Assembly: GCA_021648685.1 (NCBI GenBank)
Contig: JAKISI010000031.1
Location: forward strand, 1 to 41,102
Origin: Candidatus Polarisedimenticolaceae bacterium
Lineage (GTDB): Bacteria; Pseudomonadota; Gammaproteobacteria; Chromatiales; Chromatiaceae
Length of the DNA stretch: 41,102 nt
Direction: 5' to 3'
Position numbers and translations under genes: made by a program. The notes beneath the pieces were generated by a model, which searched no databases, was not told the origin of the DNA, and worked only from the letters and a program-made list of their open reading frames with translations. Positions 26,963-35,747 of the stretch are shown here, in pieces (the first letter of the stretch is position 1; the number at the start of each line of letters is the position of its first letter).

Positions 26963-29341
26963 ATGAAATTTAGTGAAGCTTGGCTGCGTGAGTGGGTTAA
27001 CCCTGAGATAACCACCAGTGAGTTATCTGACCAGCTCTCTATGGCCGGTCTGGAGGTTGACTCAGTAAGCCCCGTGGCCCCACAGTTTGAAGGGGTGCTG
27101 GTTGGCGAGATCCTGACCGTGGAGGCGCATCCGGATGCCCAAAAACTTCGGGTCTGCACCGTTGATGTGGCTGCAGATGAGATGCTGAGCATCGTCTGCG
27201 GTGCTGCCAATGTTACTGCGGGAATGCGGGTGCCTGTTGCTCGCGTGGGTGCCAGGCTGCCTGGTAACTTCAAGATCAAAAAGGCCAAGCTGCGTGGTGA
27301 GCCCTCTTTTGGGATGATCTGCTCTGCCTCAGAGCTTGGTTTGGCAGACGCCTCGGATGGCATCATGCCGCTCCCGGCTGATGCGCCCGTTGGGGAGGAT
27401 ATTCGTAACTACCTCAAACTGGATGACCAGGCTATCGAAGTCGATTTAACCCCGGATCGGGGAGACTGCCTGAGCCTGGCAGGTATTGCACGCGAGGTAG
27501 GTGTGATCAACCGCTGTGCAGTGACTGTGCCGGAAATTGCCCCTGTGGTCGCTGCTATTCCTGACGCTGTTCAGGTTGAGATCAAGGCTGCGGATGCCTG
27601 TCCCCGCTATGCCTGTCGTGTGATCCGGGGGATCAATCCTGTTGCAGAGACACCACTGTGGATGCGCGAACGCCTGCGCAGAGGCGATATCCGAAGCATC
27701 AGCCCGGTAGTGGATGTGACCAACTATGTGCTGCTTGAGCTGGGCCAACCCATGCATGGGTTTGATCTGAACCAACTCAGCGGTGGCATCATTGTCCGTC
27801 AGGCTGAGGCGGGAGAAAAACTTCGGCTGCTGGATGGGCAGGAGATTGAGTTTACTCCCGACACCCTGATTATTGCCGATGCCAGTAGCCCCGTGGCGCT
27901 GGCCGGCATCATGGGTGGGGAGGCATCAGCTGTTACAGACCGCACCCAGGATATTTTGCTTGAGAGTGCTTTTTTTGCTCCGATAGCTATGGCGGGAAAG
28001 GCGCGTGGCTATGGGCTGCATACCGACTCCTCACACCGTTTTGAGCGTGGTGTTGATCCAGCGCTTCAGGCAAAAGCAATGGAGCGTGCAACAGCGTTAC
28101 TGATAGGTATAGTGGGCGGGAAGGCCGGGCCAGTCGTAGAGGTTGCATCTCCTGAATGTCTTACCCAGAAGCCAGCCATTTCGCTTCGTCACCAGCGGAT
28201 AGAGCGGATCCTGGGTGTAACCATTGCCGACAAAGTGATCACTGATATTCTGACGCGCCTGGAGATGCAAGTAGAGACCACCAAGGATGGTTGGATGGTA
28301 ACCCCCCCCAGCTGCCGTTTTGATATCACCATCGAGGTGGATCTGATTGAGGAGATTGGACGCATCTATGGCTATACTGAAATCCCAACAAGCCATGCGC
28401 CATCTACCATGCCGATCCGTTCAAAGCCTGAAACGGCCTTTGACCTGCATCGTGCCAAAGAGCTGTTGGTGGATCGTGACTACCAAGAGGTCATCACCTA
28501 TAGCTTTATCAGCTCTGAGATCCAAAGCTTGGTTGATCCTCAGCAGCAGAGCATAGCATTGGCCAACCCCATCTCCAGTGAGATGTCTGTGATGCGTACC
28601 AGTCTATGGCCAGGGCTGCTACAGACAGCAGGTTATAACCATTCGCGTCAGCAGAGTCGAATTCGCATCTTTGAATCTGGCCTGCGATTTGTTTTGCAAG
28701 GCAGTGAAATCAAACAGAAAAACACCATTTCTGGCCTGCTGACAGGAGATGTCAGCCAGGAGCAGTGGGGAGAGTCTGGTCGTGAGGTGGATTTTTTTGG
28801 TGCAAAAGCCGATGTCGAGGCGATATTTTCATTGACTGGATGTGCGGATGAATTTATCTTCTCTTCAGGTAAGCACCCAGCACTGCACCCTGGCCAGACA
28901 GCAAAGATCCAGCGAAATGGCGAATCTGTTGGCTGGCTTGGGATGCTGCATCCAAAACTGGAACAAAAGCTGGAGCTTTCGGGAGCTACTTATCTGTTTG
29001 AGATCGCTCTGGATGGCCTTCTGGAAGGGCGTTTACCGGCGTTTGCTCCGTTATCCAGATTTCCATCGATTCGGCGTGATATTGCACTGGTTCTGGATCA
29101 GGATATTGAATTCGAAGCGGTTAAGAGCTGTATCAGAGAGGCCGCCCCAGAAATTCTTACAGACATCAGGCTTTTTGATGTCTATACTGGGGAGAAAGTA
29201 GATTCTGGACGAAGAAGCCTCGCTTTAGGCTTGATTCTTCAGGAAACTTCACAAACACTTACGGATGAGGCTGTGGATGGAATCATGGACAATATCGTCC
29301 AGGCGCTAGAAAAAGATTTGAATGCATATCTGAGAGAATAA
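26963..29341 (+). CDS. pheT: Phenylalanyl-tRNA synthetase beta subunit
   Basis: Editing and structural subunit, 792 residues (E. coli 795). [21 protein letters not shown] at the start; EMAP/OB-fold tRNA-binding part with [19 protein letters not shown] near residue 50; B3/B4 editing domain with [21 protein letters not shown] near 250; B5; catalytic-like core; and the C-terminal anticodon-binding fold ([18 protein letters not shown]). AGGAAT lies eight bases before the ATG. It is separated from pheS by 48 bases and from ihfA by 2. Confidence 0.98.
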   Translation: MKFSEAWLREWVNPEITTSELSDQLSMAGLEVDSVSPVAPQFEGVLVGEILTVEAHPDAQKLRVCTVDVAADEMLSIVCGAANVTAGMRVPVARVGARLPGNFKIKKAKLRGEPSFGMICSASELGLADASDGIMPLPADAPVGEDIRNYLKLDDQAIEVDLTPDRGDCLSLAGIAREVGVINRCAVTVPEIAPVVAAIPDAVQVEIKAADACPRYACRVIRGINPVAETPLWMRERLRRGDIRSISPVVDVTNYVLLELGQPMHGFDLNQLSGGIIVRQAEAGEKLRLLDGQEIEFTPDTLIIADASSPVALAGIMGGEASAVTDRTQDILLESAFFAPIAMAGKARGYGLHTDSSHRFERGVDPALQAKAMERATALLIGIVGGKAGPVVEVASPECLTQKPAISLRHQRIERILGVTIADKVITDILTRLEMQVETTKDGWMVTPPSCRFDITIEVDLIEEIGRIYGYTEIPTSHAPSTMPIRSKPETAFDLHRAKELLVDRDYQEVITYSFISSEIQSLVDPQQQSIALANPISSEMSVMRTSLWPGLLQTAGYNHSRQQSRIRIFESGLRFVLQGSEIKQKNTISGLLTGDVSQEQWGESGREVDFFGAKADVEAIFSLTGCADEFIFSSGKHPALHPGQTAKIQRNGESVGWLGMLHPKLEQKLELSGATYLFEIALDGLLEGRLPAFAPLSRFPSIRRDIALVLDQDIEFEAVKSCIREAAPEILTDIRLFDVYTGEKVDSGRRSLALGLILQETSQTLTDEAVDGIMDNIVQALEKDLNAYLRE

Positions 29342-29343
29342 CA

Positions 29344-29640
29344 ATGGCACTGACCAAAGCCGAAATGGCAGAACAGCTATTTGATGAATTAGGGCTCAAC
29401 AAACGAGAAGCCAAAGAGATGGTCGAAATGTTTTTTGAGAAGATCAGAGGCTCTTTAGAGAATGGCGCGCAGGTTAAGCTATCCGGATTTGGCAATTTCG
29501 ATCTGCGCGAGAAGAAGCAGCGTCCGGGTCGCAACCCAAAAACCGGGGAGGAAATCCCGATTTCCGCCCGTCGCGTAGTCACCTTCCGCCCAGGGCAAAA
29601 GCTAAAAGCGCGGGTTGAGGCCTATGCTGGACGCGAGTAA
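29344..29640 (+). CDS. ihfA: Integration host factor alpha subunit
   Basis: 98-residue DNA-bending protein that pairs with IHF-beta. [28 protein letters not shown] is the dimer core; [24 protein letters not shown] is the DNA-intercalating arm with the conserved proline. The start lies two bases after the pheT stop, the usual tight coupling. The MerR-type gene overlaps its end by 17 bases. Confidence 0.98.
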   Translation: MALTKAEMAEQLFDELGLNKREAKEMVEMFFEKIRGSLENGAQVKLSGFGNFDLREKKQRPGRNPKTGEEIPISARRVVTFRPGQKLKARVEAYAGRE

Positions 29641-29983
29641 CAGTGCCGTAGAGCTACCTGCAATCCCGGGTAAACGCTACTTTACCATTGGTGAGGTTAG
29701 CGACCTGTGTGGGGTGAAGCCCCACGTTTTGCGTTATTGGGAGCAGGAGTTTGAGCAGCTCAAACCTGTCAAACGACGTGGCAATCGCCGCTACTACCAA
29801 CGCCATGATGTCTTGATGATCCGCCAGATCAGAAGCCTGCTGTATGAGCAGGGCTTTACCATCGGCGGGGCCCGCCAGCAGCTATGCAGTGACTCTGCAA
29901 AAAGTGATCAAAACCAGAGCCAGCAGGTCGTACGCCAGTTGCGTATTGAGCTGGAAGAGGTTTTACAGATTCTCAAACGGTAA
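29624..29983 (+). CDS. MerR-family transcriptional regulator
   Basis: 119 residues. The N-terminal winged helix reads [26 protein letters not shown], followed by [34 protein letters not shown], the MerR wing and second helix-turn-helix. The C-terminal coiled coil is short and has no cysteine cluster or ligand-binding domain, so no metal response is predicted. Always found after ihfA and before tRNA-Pro in many gammaproteobacteria; its target is not known to me. The ATG at 29624 is preferred; a TTG three codons earlier is also in frame. It overlaps ihfA, so it is probably read from the same transcript. Confidence 0.9.
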   Translation: MLDASNSAVELPAIPGKRYFTIGEVSDLCGVKPHVLRYWEQEFEQLKPVKRRGNRRYYQRHDVLMIRQIRSLLYEQGFTIGGARQQLCSDSAKSDQNQSQQVVRQLRIELEEVLQILKR

Positions 29984-30060
29984 CACCTCTCTTCCTCAAG
30001 GCGGTGCGGCCAGAATCGGCCGGGATAAAGCATCATCGTAGAGTGTTCCACAATTGGTAA

Positions 30061-30089
30061 TTGACATCCTATTCAAGTGCGCCTAGGAT
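30061..30089 (+). promoter_or_regulatory. Sigma-70 promoter of tRNA-Pro
   Basis: TTGACA (30061-30066), exactly 17 bases, TAGGAT (30084-30089), then a GCGC discriminator. The tRNA starts 11 bases beyond the -10 box. Confidence 0.85.
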
Positions 30090-30099
30090 GCGCACTCTT

Positions 30100-30176
30100 C
30101 GGAGCGTAGCGCAGCTTGGTAGCGCACCACAATGGGGTTGTGGGGGTCGGAGGTTCGAATCCTCTCGCTCCGACCA
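30100..30176 (+). tRNA. tRNA-Pro (anticodon GGG)
   Basis: 77-base cloverleaf: acceptor CGGAGCG/CGCTCCG, D-arm GCGCAGCTTGGTAGCGC, anticodon stem CCACA/TGTGG with loop ATGGGGT, T-arm GGAGG-TTCGAAT-CCTCT, encoded CCA. Its place after ihfA-merR is conserved in gammaproteobacteria. Confidence 0.97.
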
Positions 30177-30239
30177 AGTATCTCAAAACATCTTTATCAA
30201 ACCCTACCGCTGCACATCTTAAAGTGCAGTGATGTTTCA

Positions 30240-30357
30240 GGCGAGAGGGTTTGAACCGAAAGAGGTTCGACTCACTTGCCGGGAGCAAGTGAGGTCGCGG
30301 CAGCGACCCCGCAGGGGCGTAGGGCAGGATGCCCGAAGCAATCCTCTCGCCCCGACC
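30240..30357. repeat. Structured repeat element mimicking the tRNA-Pro 3' end
   Basis: A 118-base element bounded by an inverted repeat (GGCGAGAGGGTTTG at the left, CAATCCTCTCGCC at the right). Inside are four consecutive hairpins: TCACTTGC/GCAAGTGA (30272-30292), GGTCGC/GCGACC (30293-30308), CCCC/GGGG (30307-30317) and GGGCA/TGCCC (30322-30334). Its right end, AATCCTCTCGCCCCGACC, repeats the last 18 bases of tRNA-Pro before CA with a single change. It looks like a REP- or MITE-like dispersed element derived from or targeted to a tRNA end; copies elsewhere cannot be checked here. Confidence 0.7.
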
Positions 30358-30420
30358 TGTTCTTTACGTGTAAGCAGTTCTTTTGAATTCCCCCACCGCT
30401 TTTGCCAAAGTGCGCTCTTG

Positions 30421-32232
30421 CTAAGGCTGATCTCTTGGATACAGAGCGTCAATAAGCGCTGCATATTTGTCTAGAATGGCAGAGCGCCTTATCTTGAGGG
30501 TTGGGGTAATTAGGCCATTCTCAACGGTCCAGGGCTCAGGGACAATCGCGATACGGTGGATTTTGGCATAACCGGGAAAGCTGTGTATCTGTTTTTGGAT
30601 GCGATCCCGAAGTACCGACAGCAGGGCTTTATTCTTTAGAATCTCTTTGTCATTTGGGTCCAGCCCCAACTTGTCGGTTAATGCTGTGAATTGCTCTTTT
30701 TCAAGAGAGACCAGTGCGCTAAGAGAGGGTCTCCCTTCACCAATGACCATCACCTGCTCAAACAGGCTATCAAGTGCAATGGCCATCTCCATATCTACAG
30801 GCGGTACTTTTTCGCCTGTTGTCAGTACGATAATCTCTTTTAGTCTGCCGGTGATAAAGATATGACCGGTCTCATCTATTCTTGCTTTGTCACCTGTGTG
30901 CAGCCAACCATCTGGCTCGATTATCTTCTCTGTTGCCTCTTTGTTATCCCAATATCCCATCATGACGCTGGGGCTGCGGGTCAGCAGCTCATCCTGTTCT
31001 CCTATTTTCACTTCGATACCGGGAAGCAGGGTGCCGATGCTTGCCGGAACATTATCTGTCAGTAGATTGCCGGTAATAACCGGGCTTGTCTCTGTCAGCC
31101 CATAACCCTGCTGGATGCGAATACCCAGGCCGATGAACAGTTTTGCGATGTTGGGGGAGAGGGCAGCACCACCACTCACGGCAAAGCGAAGTCTTCCTCC
31201 CAGCTTTGCCTGTACCTTGCTTGCCACCAGTTTGTTGAGCAGTGGCCAGAGCAGGAGGTCGGGTGACCAGCTTGTGCGTTTTTGCTCATATTCAAATTGT
31301 TTCCAGCCGATAGATACCGCCAGGTTAAACAATTTGCGCAATGTGGGGGGGTCATTTTCCAGCTTGGCCATGATCTTTCCGTAGACGCGCTCAAATATCC
31401 GTGGGACAGAGATGAGCAGAGTTGGCTTGATGTGCAGCAGATCTTCCCCCAGCTCTGGTATTGAACGTGCATAGGCCACACGGGAGCCTGCAATCATCGG
31501 CAGGTAGTAACCAATGGTGCGTTCCAGGGTGTGAGACAGGGGGAGGAATGAGAGAAAGCAGTCATCAGGGTAGATGTCATAACATTTAAGTGCCGCCTGG
31601 GCGTTCCACAGCATATTGGTGTGGCTTAGCATGACACCTTTGGGACGGCCCGTAGTGCCGGAGGTGTAGACGATAGTTGCCAATTCGTCAGGTTTGCACT
31701 CAAGTGACAGCAGTTCGCAGCTCTGCTGCGGCAACCACTTCTCAATATCGGTAAGGTGTGGTTGTAATATCGCATCTTCTATCGGTTTTAGTGACAGGAT
31801 CCGCAGCAGACCTGCAAGCTGGTCATGAATCTCTGCCAGTCCCTCCCACTGCTCACTGTCTTCAATCAAGAGCAGACGCACCCCGGCATTTTGCAGGAGG
31901 TATCCAGTGTTCTCCGGGCGGTCGTTGACATAGAGGGGAACCACTACAAGCCCAAGCCCCAGAGCGGCCTGATCAAATATCACCCACTCTTTACAGTTGT
32001 GAATCATGAGTGCAATGCGGTCACCCGGGTTCAGCCCCTCCCTCTGTAGCGCCGCCTGCCATCTGGCGACATGCTCGCCCATCTCGCCCCAGGTCGTGTT
32101 CTCCCACTGCCCTGTTGCATGATTAAATTGCGTGTAGGCAACCTTGTTGCTGCTTTTTTTTATTCGCGTCCGGAATACAGCGGCCAGGGTAGGTGCTTGA
32201 TCATAGGGGATTATGTCCATTTGCTTATCCAT
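30421..32232 (-). CDS. Long-chain acyl-CoA synthetase (AMP-forming)
   Basis: Activates fatty acids to acyl-CoA at the inner face of the membrane. 603 residues, of the FAA1/FadD15-like type rather than E. coli FadD. P-loop IVYTSGTTGRPKG near residue 195, LSFLPLSHTLER, the QQGYGLTETSPVI core motif near 375, WLHTGDKARIDETGHIFITGR (the fatty-acid-site region) near 450, and KEIIVLTTGEKVPP. Third gene of the fadI-fadJ operon, five bases after fadJ with no ribosome site of its own, so translation is probably coupled. Chain-length preference cannot be read from the sequence. Confidence 0.93.
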   Translation of the reverse strand: MDKQMDIIPYDQAPTLAAVFRTRIKKSSNKVAYTQFNHATGQWENTTWGEMGEHVARWQAALQREGLNPGDRIALMIHNCKEWVIFDQAALGLGLVVVPLYVNDRPENTGYLLQNAGVRLLLIEDSEQWEGLAEIHDQLAGLLRILSLKPIEDAILQPHLTDIEKWLPQQSCELLSLECKPDELATIVYTSGTTGRPKGVMLSHTNMLWNAQAALKCYDIYPDDCFLSFLPLSHTLERTIGYYLPMIAGSRVAYARSIPELGEDLLHIKPTLLISVPRIFERVYGKIMAKLENDPPTLRKLFNLAVSIGWKQFEYEQKRTSWSPDLLLWPLLNKLVASKVQAKLGGRLRFAVSGGAALSPNIAKLFIGLGIRIQQGYGLTETSPVITGNLLTDNVPASIGTLLPGIEVKIGEQDELLTRSPSVMMGYWDNKEATEKIIEPDGWLHTGDKARIDETGHIFITGRLKEIIVLTTGEKVPPVDMEMAIALDSLFEQVMVIGEGRPSLSALVSLEKEQFTALTDKLGLDPNDKEILKNKALLSVLRDRIQKQIHSFPGYAKIHRIAIVPEPWTVENGLITPTLKIRRSAILDKYAALIDALYPRDQP

Positions 32233-32237
32233 GGTTG

Positions 32238-34247
32238 TTAGTGCTCAAAGATATCAGCCCATCCGGCATCCTTGTCAGATGCCAGTGTTTGGATGCGTGG
32301 TTGCATCTTCTCCTTTCCTTCACTTTTGACATAGTGTATTGGCCCGCCGCGAAAAGGGGCAAAGCCGGTTCCAAACACGATGCCGGCATCCAGCAGGTCG
32401 GCGTCTGAAACGATCCCTTCACGCAGACAGGCAACGGCCTCATTCAGCATGCACATTATCATGCGATCCGCTAAGCCCGGCAATACATTTGCCGACTCTG
32501 TAACGGCTGCTTTTTGTGCCTTCCCTTTGTTGTAAAGATAGAATCCCTGGCCGCTTTTTCGACCCAGTTTACCTTCTGATACCATGCTGCGCAGCATTTC
32601 CGGCACGTTGACGGGCAGGCTTTCTGCCAGTTTGTCAGCGACAGCCAGACAGATGTCCAGCCCCACGGTGTCGGCCAGCTCTACGGGTCCCATGGGCATG
32701 CCAAAGTCTGTTGCTGCTTTGTCAATGGCTGTTGCTGATGTCCCGCTATCCAGCAGTACAATAGCCTCCAGCAGATAGGGCATGAGGATGCGGTTGACCA
32801 GAAACCCGGGGCTGCTCTTGACTGGCAGTGGCAGCCGACCAATCTGTTTGGCAAATGCAGCAGCCTGTTGAGCGGCATTGGGATCGGTATTGGTGGCGCT
32901 GACGATCTCGACCAGCTGCATCTTTGCAACCGGATTGAAGAAATGCAGGCCGACTAAACGTGCCGGATTCTTTAAGGTGCTGTTTAATACCTCAAGCGGG
33001 ATGCTGGAGGTGTTGGTGCAGAGCAGGGCGCCTTTTTTAAGCCGAGGCTCCAGCTGGGCATAGAGCTGCTGCTTGGCCTCGGTGTTCTCAAAGATGGCTT
33101 CAATGACGACATCCGCCTTTGGAACGCCTGTTGCTTCGCAGTCCGGTATCAGCCGATCCAGTGCATCCCGCACCAGGAGTGGTTTTTTGAGCTTCTTTTT
33201 AAAGAGACCATGTGCGCGTCCCATGGCCTGGGAGAGAAGTTCAGGTGCGCGATCCTGTAGTGTGACCCGCATCCCCTTCAGTGCACACCAGGCGGCAATA
33301 TCGCCCCCCATGATCCCGCCGCCAATGACATGCACATGGGCCGCTTTGAAGTCAGATTTACGCCCCTGCGCCTTGAGCTGGTCTTGCAGCAGAAAGATCC
33401 GGATCAGATTTTGGGCGGTATCACTGCTGATCAGCTTTGCAACCTCTGCCGCTTCACTGCGGTACATCGCCTTGGGGTGGTTGGCGTGTTTTGTCCAGTG
33501 CCGGATCAGCGCATAGGGGGCAGGGTAGTGTGCCGGGTCTGCCTGTTTGGCCACCTGCTTTTTTAGAAAGTGTCCCACCAGGGGGCGTAGCAGCCCATTG
33601 CCTGGCAGCTGCTGCAGCCAGGTGGGTCGGTGTGGTTTGGGCCGTGTTGAGAGCAGATGACGGGCTGCTGCCTTCAGCTGCCGCTCCGGCACAGACATAT
33701 CGACCAGCCCCAGCCGACGGGCAGCGCTGCCACTGAGCGCCCTGCCGCTGAGCATGATATTGAGTGCGGGCAGGTGGCCGATCAGCCGGGTGCTGCGAAC
33801 CGTTCCACCAAAACCGGGAAAGATCCCCAGCCGCACCTCGGGCAGGCCGATGCGGGTGCCGGGGTCGTCACGGCTGACGCGGTAACGGCAGGCCAGCGCC
33901 AGCTCGGTGCCGCCACCAAGGCAGAAGCCGTGGATCATCGCGACTGTGGGGCATTTCAGCCGTTCGATGCGATCAAAGATGGCATGTGCCTGGAGTATCT
34001 GCTGCTGGGCCTCTTGCATCTCTGTGATGCGGCTGAAGGCCTTGACATCTGCACCGGCGATAAAGCCGCTGGGTTTGTCTGAGCAGAAGACCACCCCCGC
34101 CGGGCTGGCCTGTTCGATCTCGCCCAGTTGCTGATCCAGCTCATCCAGTGCCTCCACAGTCAGCACATTGGCGCTGCTGTCAGCCTGGTTGAAATGCAGC
34201 CAGATGATGCCATTCCCGTCCTGTTCTATGCGCCAGTGTCTGCTCAT
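32238..34247 (-). CDS. fadJ: Fatty-acid oxidation complex alpha subunit (enoyl-CoA hydratase / 3-hydroxyacyl-CoA dehydrogenase)
   Basis: Two-domain beta-oxidation enzyme, 669 residues. Hydratase domain: SGFIAGADVKAF (oxyanion hole) near residue 60, GFCLGGGTELALACRYR and RIGLPEVRLGIFPGFGGT with both catalytic glutamates. Dehydrogenase domain: NAD site HVIGGGIMGGDIAAW near 310, catalytic-His region GLHFFNPVAKMQLVEIV near 440, and C-terminal domain ending FAPFRGGPIHYV. It is nearer FadJ than FadB in length and in pairing with a FadI-type thiolase, though the symbol is a judgement. The start at 34247 has GGAGG nine bases upstream, inside the end of fadI; only one base separates the two genes. Confidence 0.9.
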   Translation of the reverse strand: MSRHWRIEQDGNGIIWLHFNQADSSANVLTVEALDELDQQLGEIEQASPAGVVFCSDKPSGFIAGADVKAFSRITEMQEAQQQILQAHAIFDRIERLKCPTVAMIHGFCLGGGTELALACRYRVSRDDPGTRIGLPEVRLGIFPGFGGTVRSTRLIGHLPALNIMLSGRALSGSAARRLGLVDMSVPERQLKAAARHLLSTRPKPHRPTWLQQLPGNGLLRPLVGHFLKKQVAKQADPAHYPAPYALIRHWTKHANHPKAMYRSEAAEVAKLISSDTAQNLIRIFLLQDQLKAQGRKSDFKAAHVHVIGGGIMGGDIAAWCALKGMRVTLQDRAPELLSQAMGRAHGLFKKKLKKPLLVRDALDRLIPDCEATGVPKADVVIEAIFENTEAKQQLYAQLEPRLKKGALLCTNTSSIPLEVLNSTLKNPARLVGLHFFNPVAKMQLVEIVSATNTDPNAAQQAAAFAKQIGRLPLPVKSSPGFLVNRILMPYLLEAIVLLDSGTSATAIDKAATDFGMPMGPVELADTVGLDICLAVADKLAESLPVNVPEMLRSMVSEGKLGRKSGQGFYLYNKGKAQKAAVTESANVLPGLADRMIMCMLNEAVACLREGIVSDADLLDAGIVFGTGFAPFRGGPIHYVKSEGKEKMQPRIQTLASDKDAGWADIFEH

Positions 34248-34248
34248 G

Positions 34249-35562
34249 CTATCTCTCCTCCTGACGTTCAACCAGTATTGCTCCACCCTGACCGCCGCCA
34301 ATGCAGAGACTGGCAATGCCACGCCGGGCATCTTTGCGCTCCAGCACCTTCAAGAGATGGAGTACGATGCGGGTGCCGCTGGTGCCTACCGGGTGGCCAA
34401 TGCTGATGGCACCGCCGTCTACATTGAGCCGATCCATGGGGATCGGCGCAAACGGCTGTTCCTGATGGAGCTGGTCACGGCAATAGTCAGCGTCTGTCCA
34501 GGCCTTGAGGCAGGCCAGGATCTGTGCCGCAAAGGCCTCATTCATCTCCCAGTAGTCGATGTCAGCCACAGAGAGCCCGTGCCGTTGCAGCAGCGGTGCC
34601 ATGGCATGCACCGGCCCTAATCCCATAGTGGAGGGGTTCAGCCCGGCCCATTGGCAATCGATGATGCGCCCGAGAACGGGGAGTTTATGCTTTCTGACTG
34701 CGGCACTGGATGCCAATAGCAGAAGTGCAGCGCCATCGGTAATTTGTGAACTGTTGCCTGCGGTGACCTTGCCCACCGTTCGGTCGAAGAAGGGTTTGAG
34801 CTGCCCCAGCTTTTCGACGCTGCTGTCAGCGCGCAGCCCTTCATCGGTGCTGTGGAGTGTGCCGTCCGGTGCATAGAGAGGTTCAATCTCGCTCAAATGC
34901 CCAGACTCCTGTGCTGCTGCCAGCCTGTGGTGGCTTTGGGCGGCGTAGCGGTCCATCTCTTTCCGGCTGATATTGAATTTCCAGGCAATCTCTTCGGCGG
35001 TCTGTCCCATGGAGAGACCGACAACGGGGTCGGTCAGCCCGCGCAACAGTGCGATGACAGGCTGGAAGTAGGGGGGGCGTAGTTTTCCCAGCTGGCGCAC
35101 CCGTTCCATTGTGGTGCGTGCCCTGTTCCAACCGGCAAGCCAGGTGACCATTTGCTCATTCAGCAGTACGGGGTGATGGCTCATCGCTTCGGTGCCACCT
35201 GCCAGTACAAGATCAGAGCGCCCTGTGGCGATGTTGGTTGCAGCACAGTCGATCGACTGCATGGCAGAGGCGCAGTTGCGCTGCACAGTCCATGCAGGAA
35301 CCTGCTCGCCACACCCCAGCCGGAGTGCAACAAGCCGGGCAATGTTGGCCTCATTGGGGCCGCTGGAGACACAGCCCAGGATTACTTCATCGAGGGCGCT
35401 CGCCTCAATGGGCTGGCGCGCCAGAAGCTGGCGTCCGGCCTGCACGGCCAGATCTGAGGCGTGAAATGGGCCGGGTGGCCCCATAGCGCGCAGGAAGGGG
35501 GTGCGCCCTCCATCGACCACGTAGACGGCACGCCCTTTCAGATTGGTTTTAGCGTTCACCAT
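34249..35562 (-). CDS. fadI: 3-ketoacyl-CoA thiolase (beta subunit of the oxidation complex)
   Basis: Cleaves 3-ketoacyl-CoA with CoA to acetyl-CoA and a shortened acyl-CoA. 437 residues, the length of FadI rather than of FadA (about 390). Nucleophilic cysteine in VQRNCASAMQSID near residue 96, NEAFAAQ, GHPVGTSGTR with the catalytic His near 390, and the second Cys in LCIGGGQGGA near 425. The extra loop around residues 130-175 is a membrane-associated-thiolase feature. First gene of the fadI-fadJ-acyl-CoA synthetase operon, with GGAG nine bases before the ATG. Confidence 0.9.
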   Translation of the reverse strand: MVNAKTNLKGRAVYVVDGGRTPFLRAMGPPGPFHASDLAVQAGRQLLARQPIEASALDEVILGCVSSGPNEANIARLVALRLGCGEQVPAWTVQRNCASAMQSIDCAATNIATGRSDLVLAGGTEAMSHHPVLLNEQMVTWLAGWNRARTTMERVRQLGKLRPPYFQPVIALLRGLTDPVVGLSMGQTAEEIAWKFNISRKEMDRYAAQSHHRLAAAQESGHLSEIEPLYAPDGTLHSTDEGLRADSSVEKLGQLKPFFDRTVGKVTAGNSSQITDGAALLLLASSAAVRKHKLPVLGRIIDCQWAGLNPSTMGLGPVHAMAPLLQRHGLSVADIDYWEMNEAFAAQILACLKAWTDADYCRDQLHQEQPFAPIPMDRLNVDGGAISIGHPVGTSGTRIVLHLLKVLERKDARRGIASLCIGGGQGGAILVERQEER

Positions 35563-35747
35563 GAGCCAGCTCTCCAGTTGTCTTTTTTTTCAGCTATTCT
35601 TGAGGAAAATAGTCGTGCTTATTCTTAGAGTGTAGACGCTGCTTTGTCATGCTGAGACAGTTCACGGGGCAAGCGTGAAAGACAGCAAGGCCAGAGTCGT
35701 CATTTTTATATTAAAAACAAGTGGTAACGGGGCAGTTTTTGCGTCAG

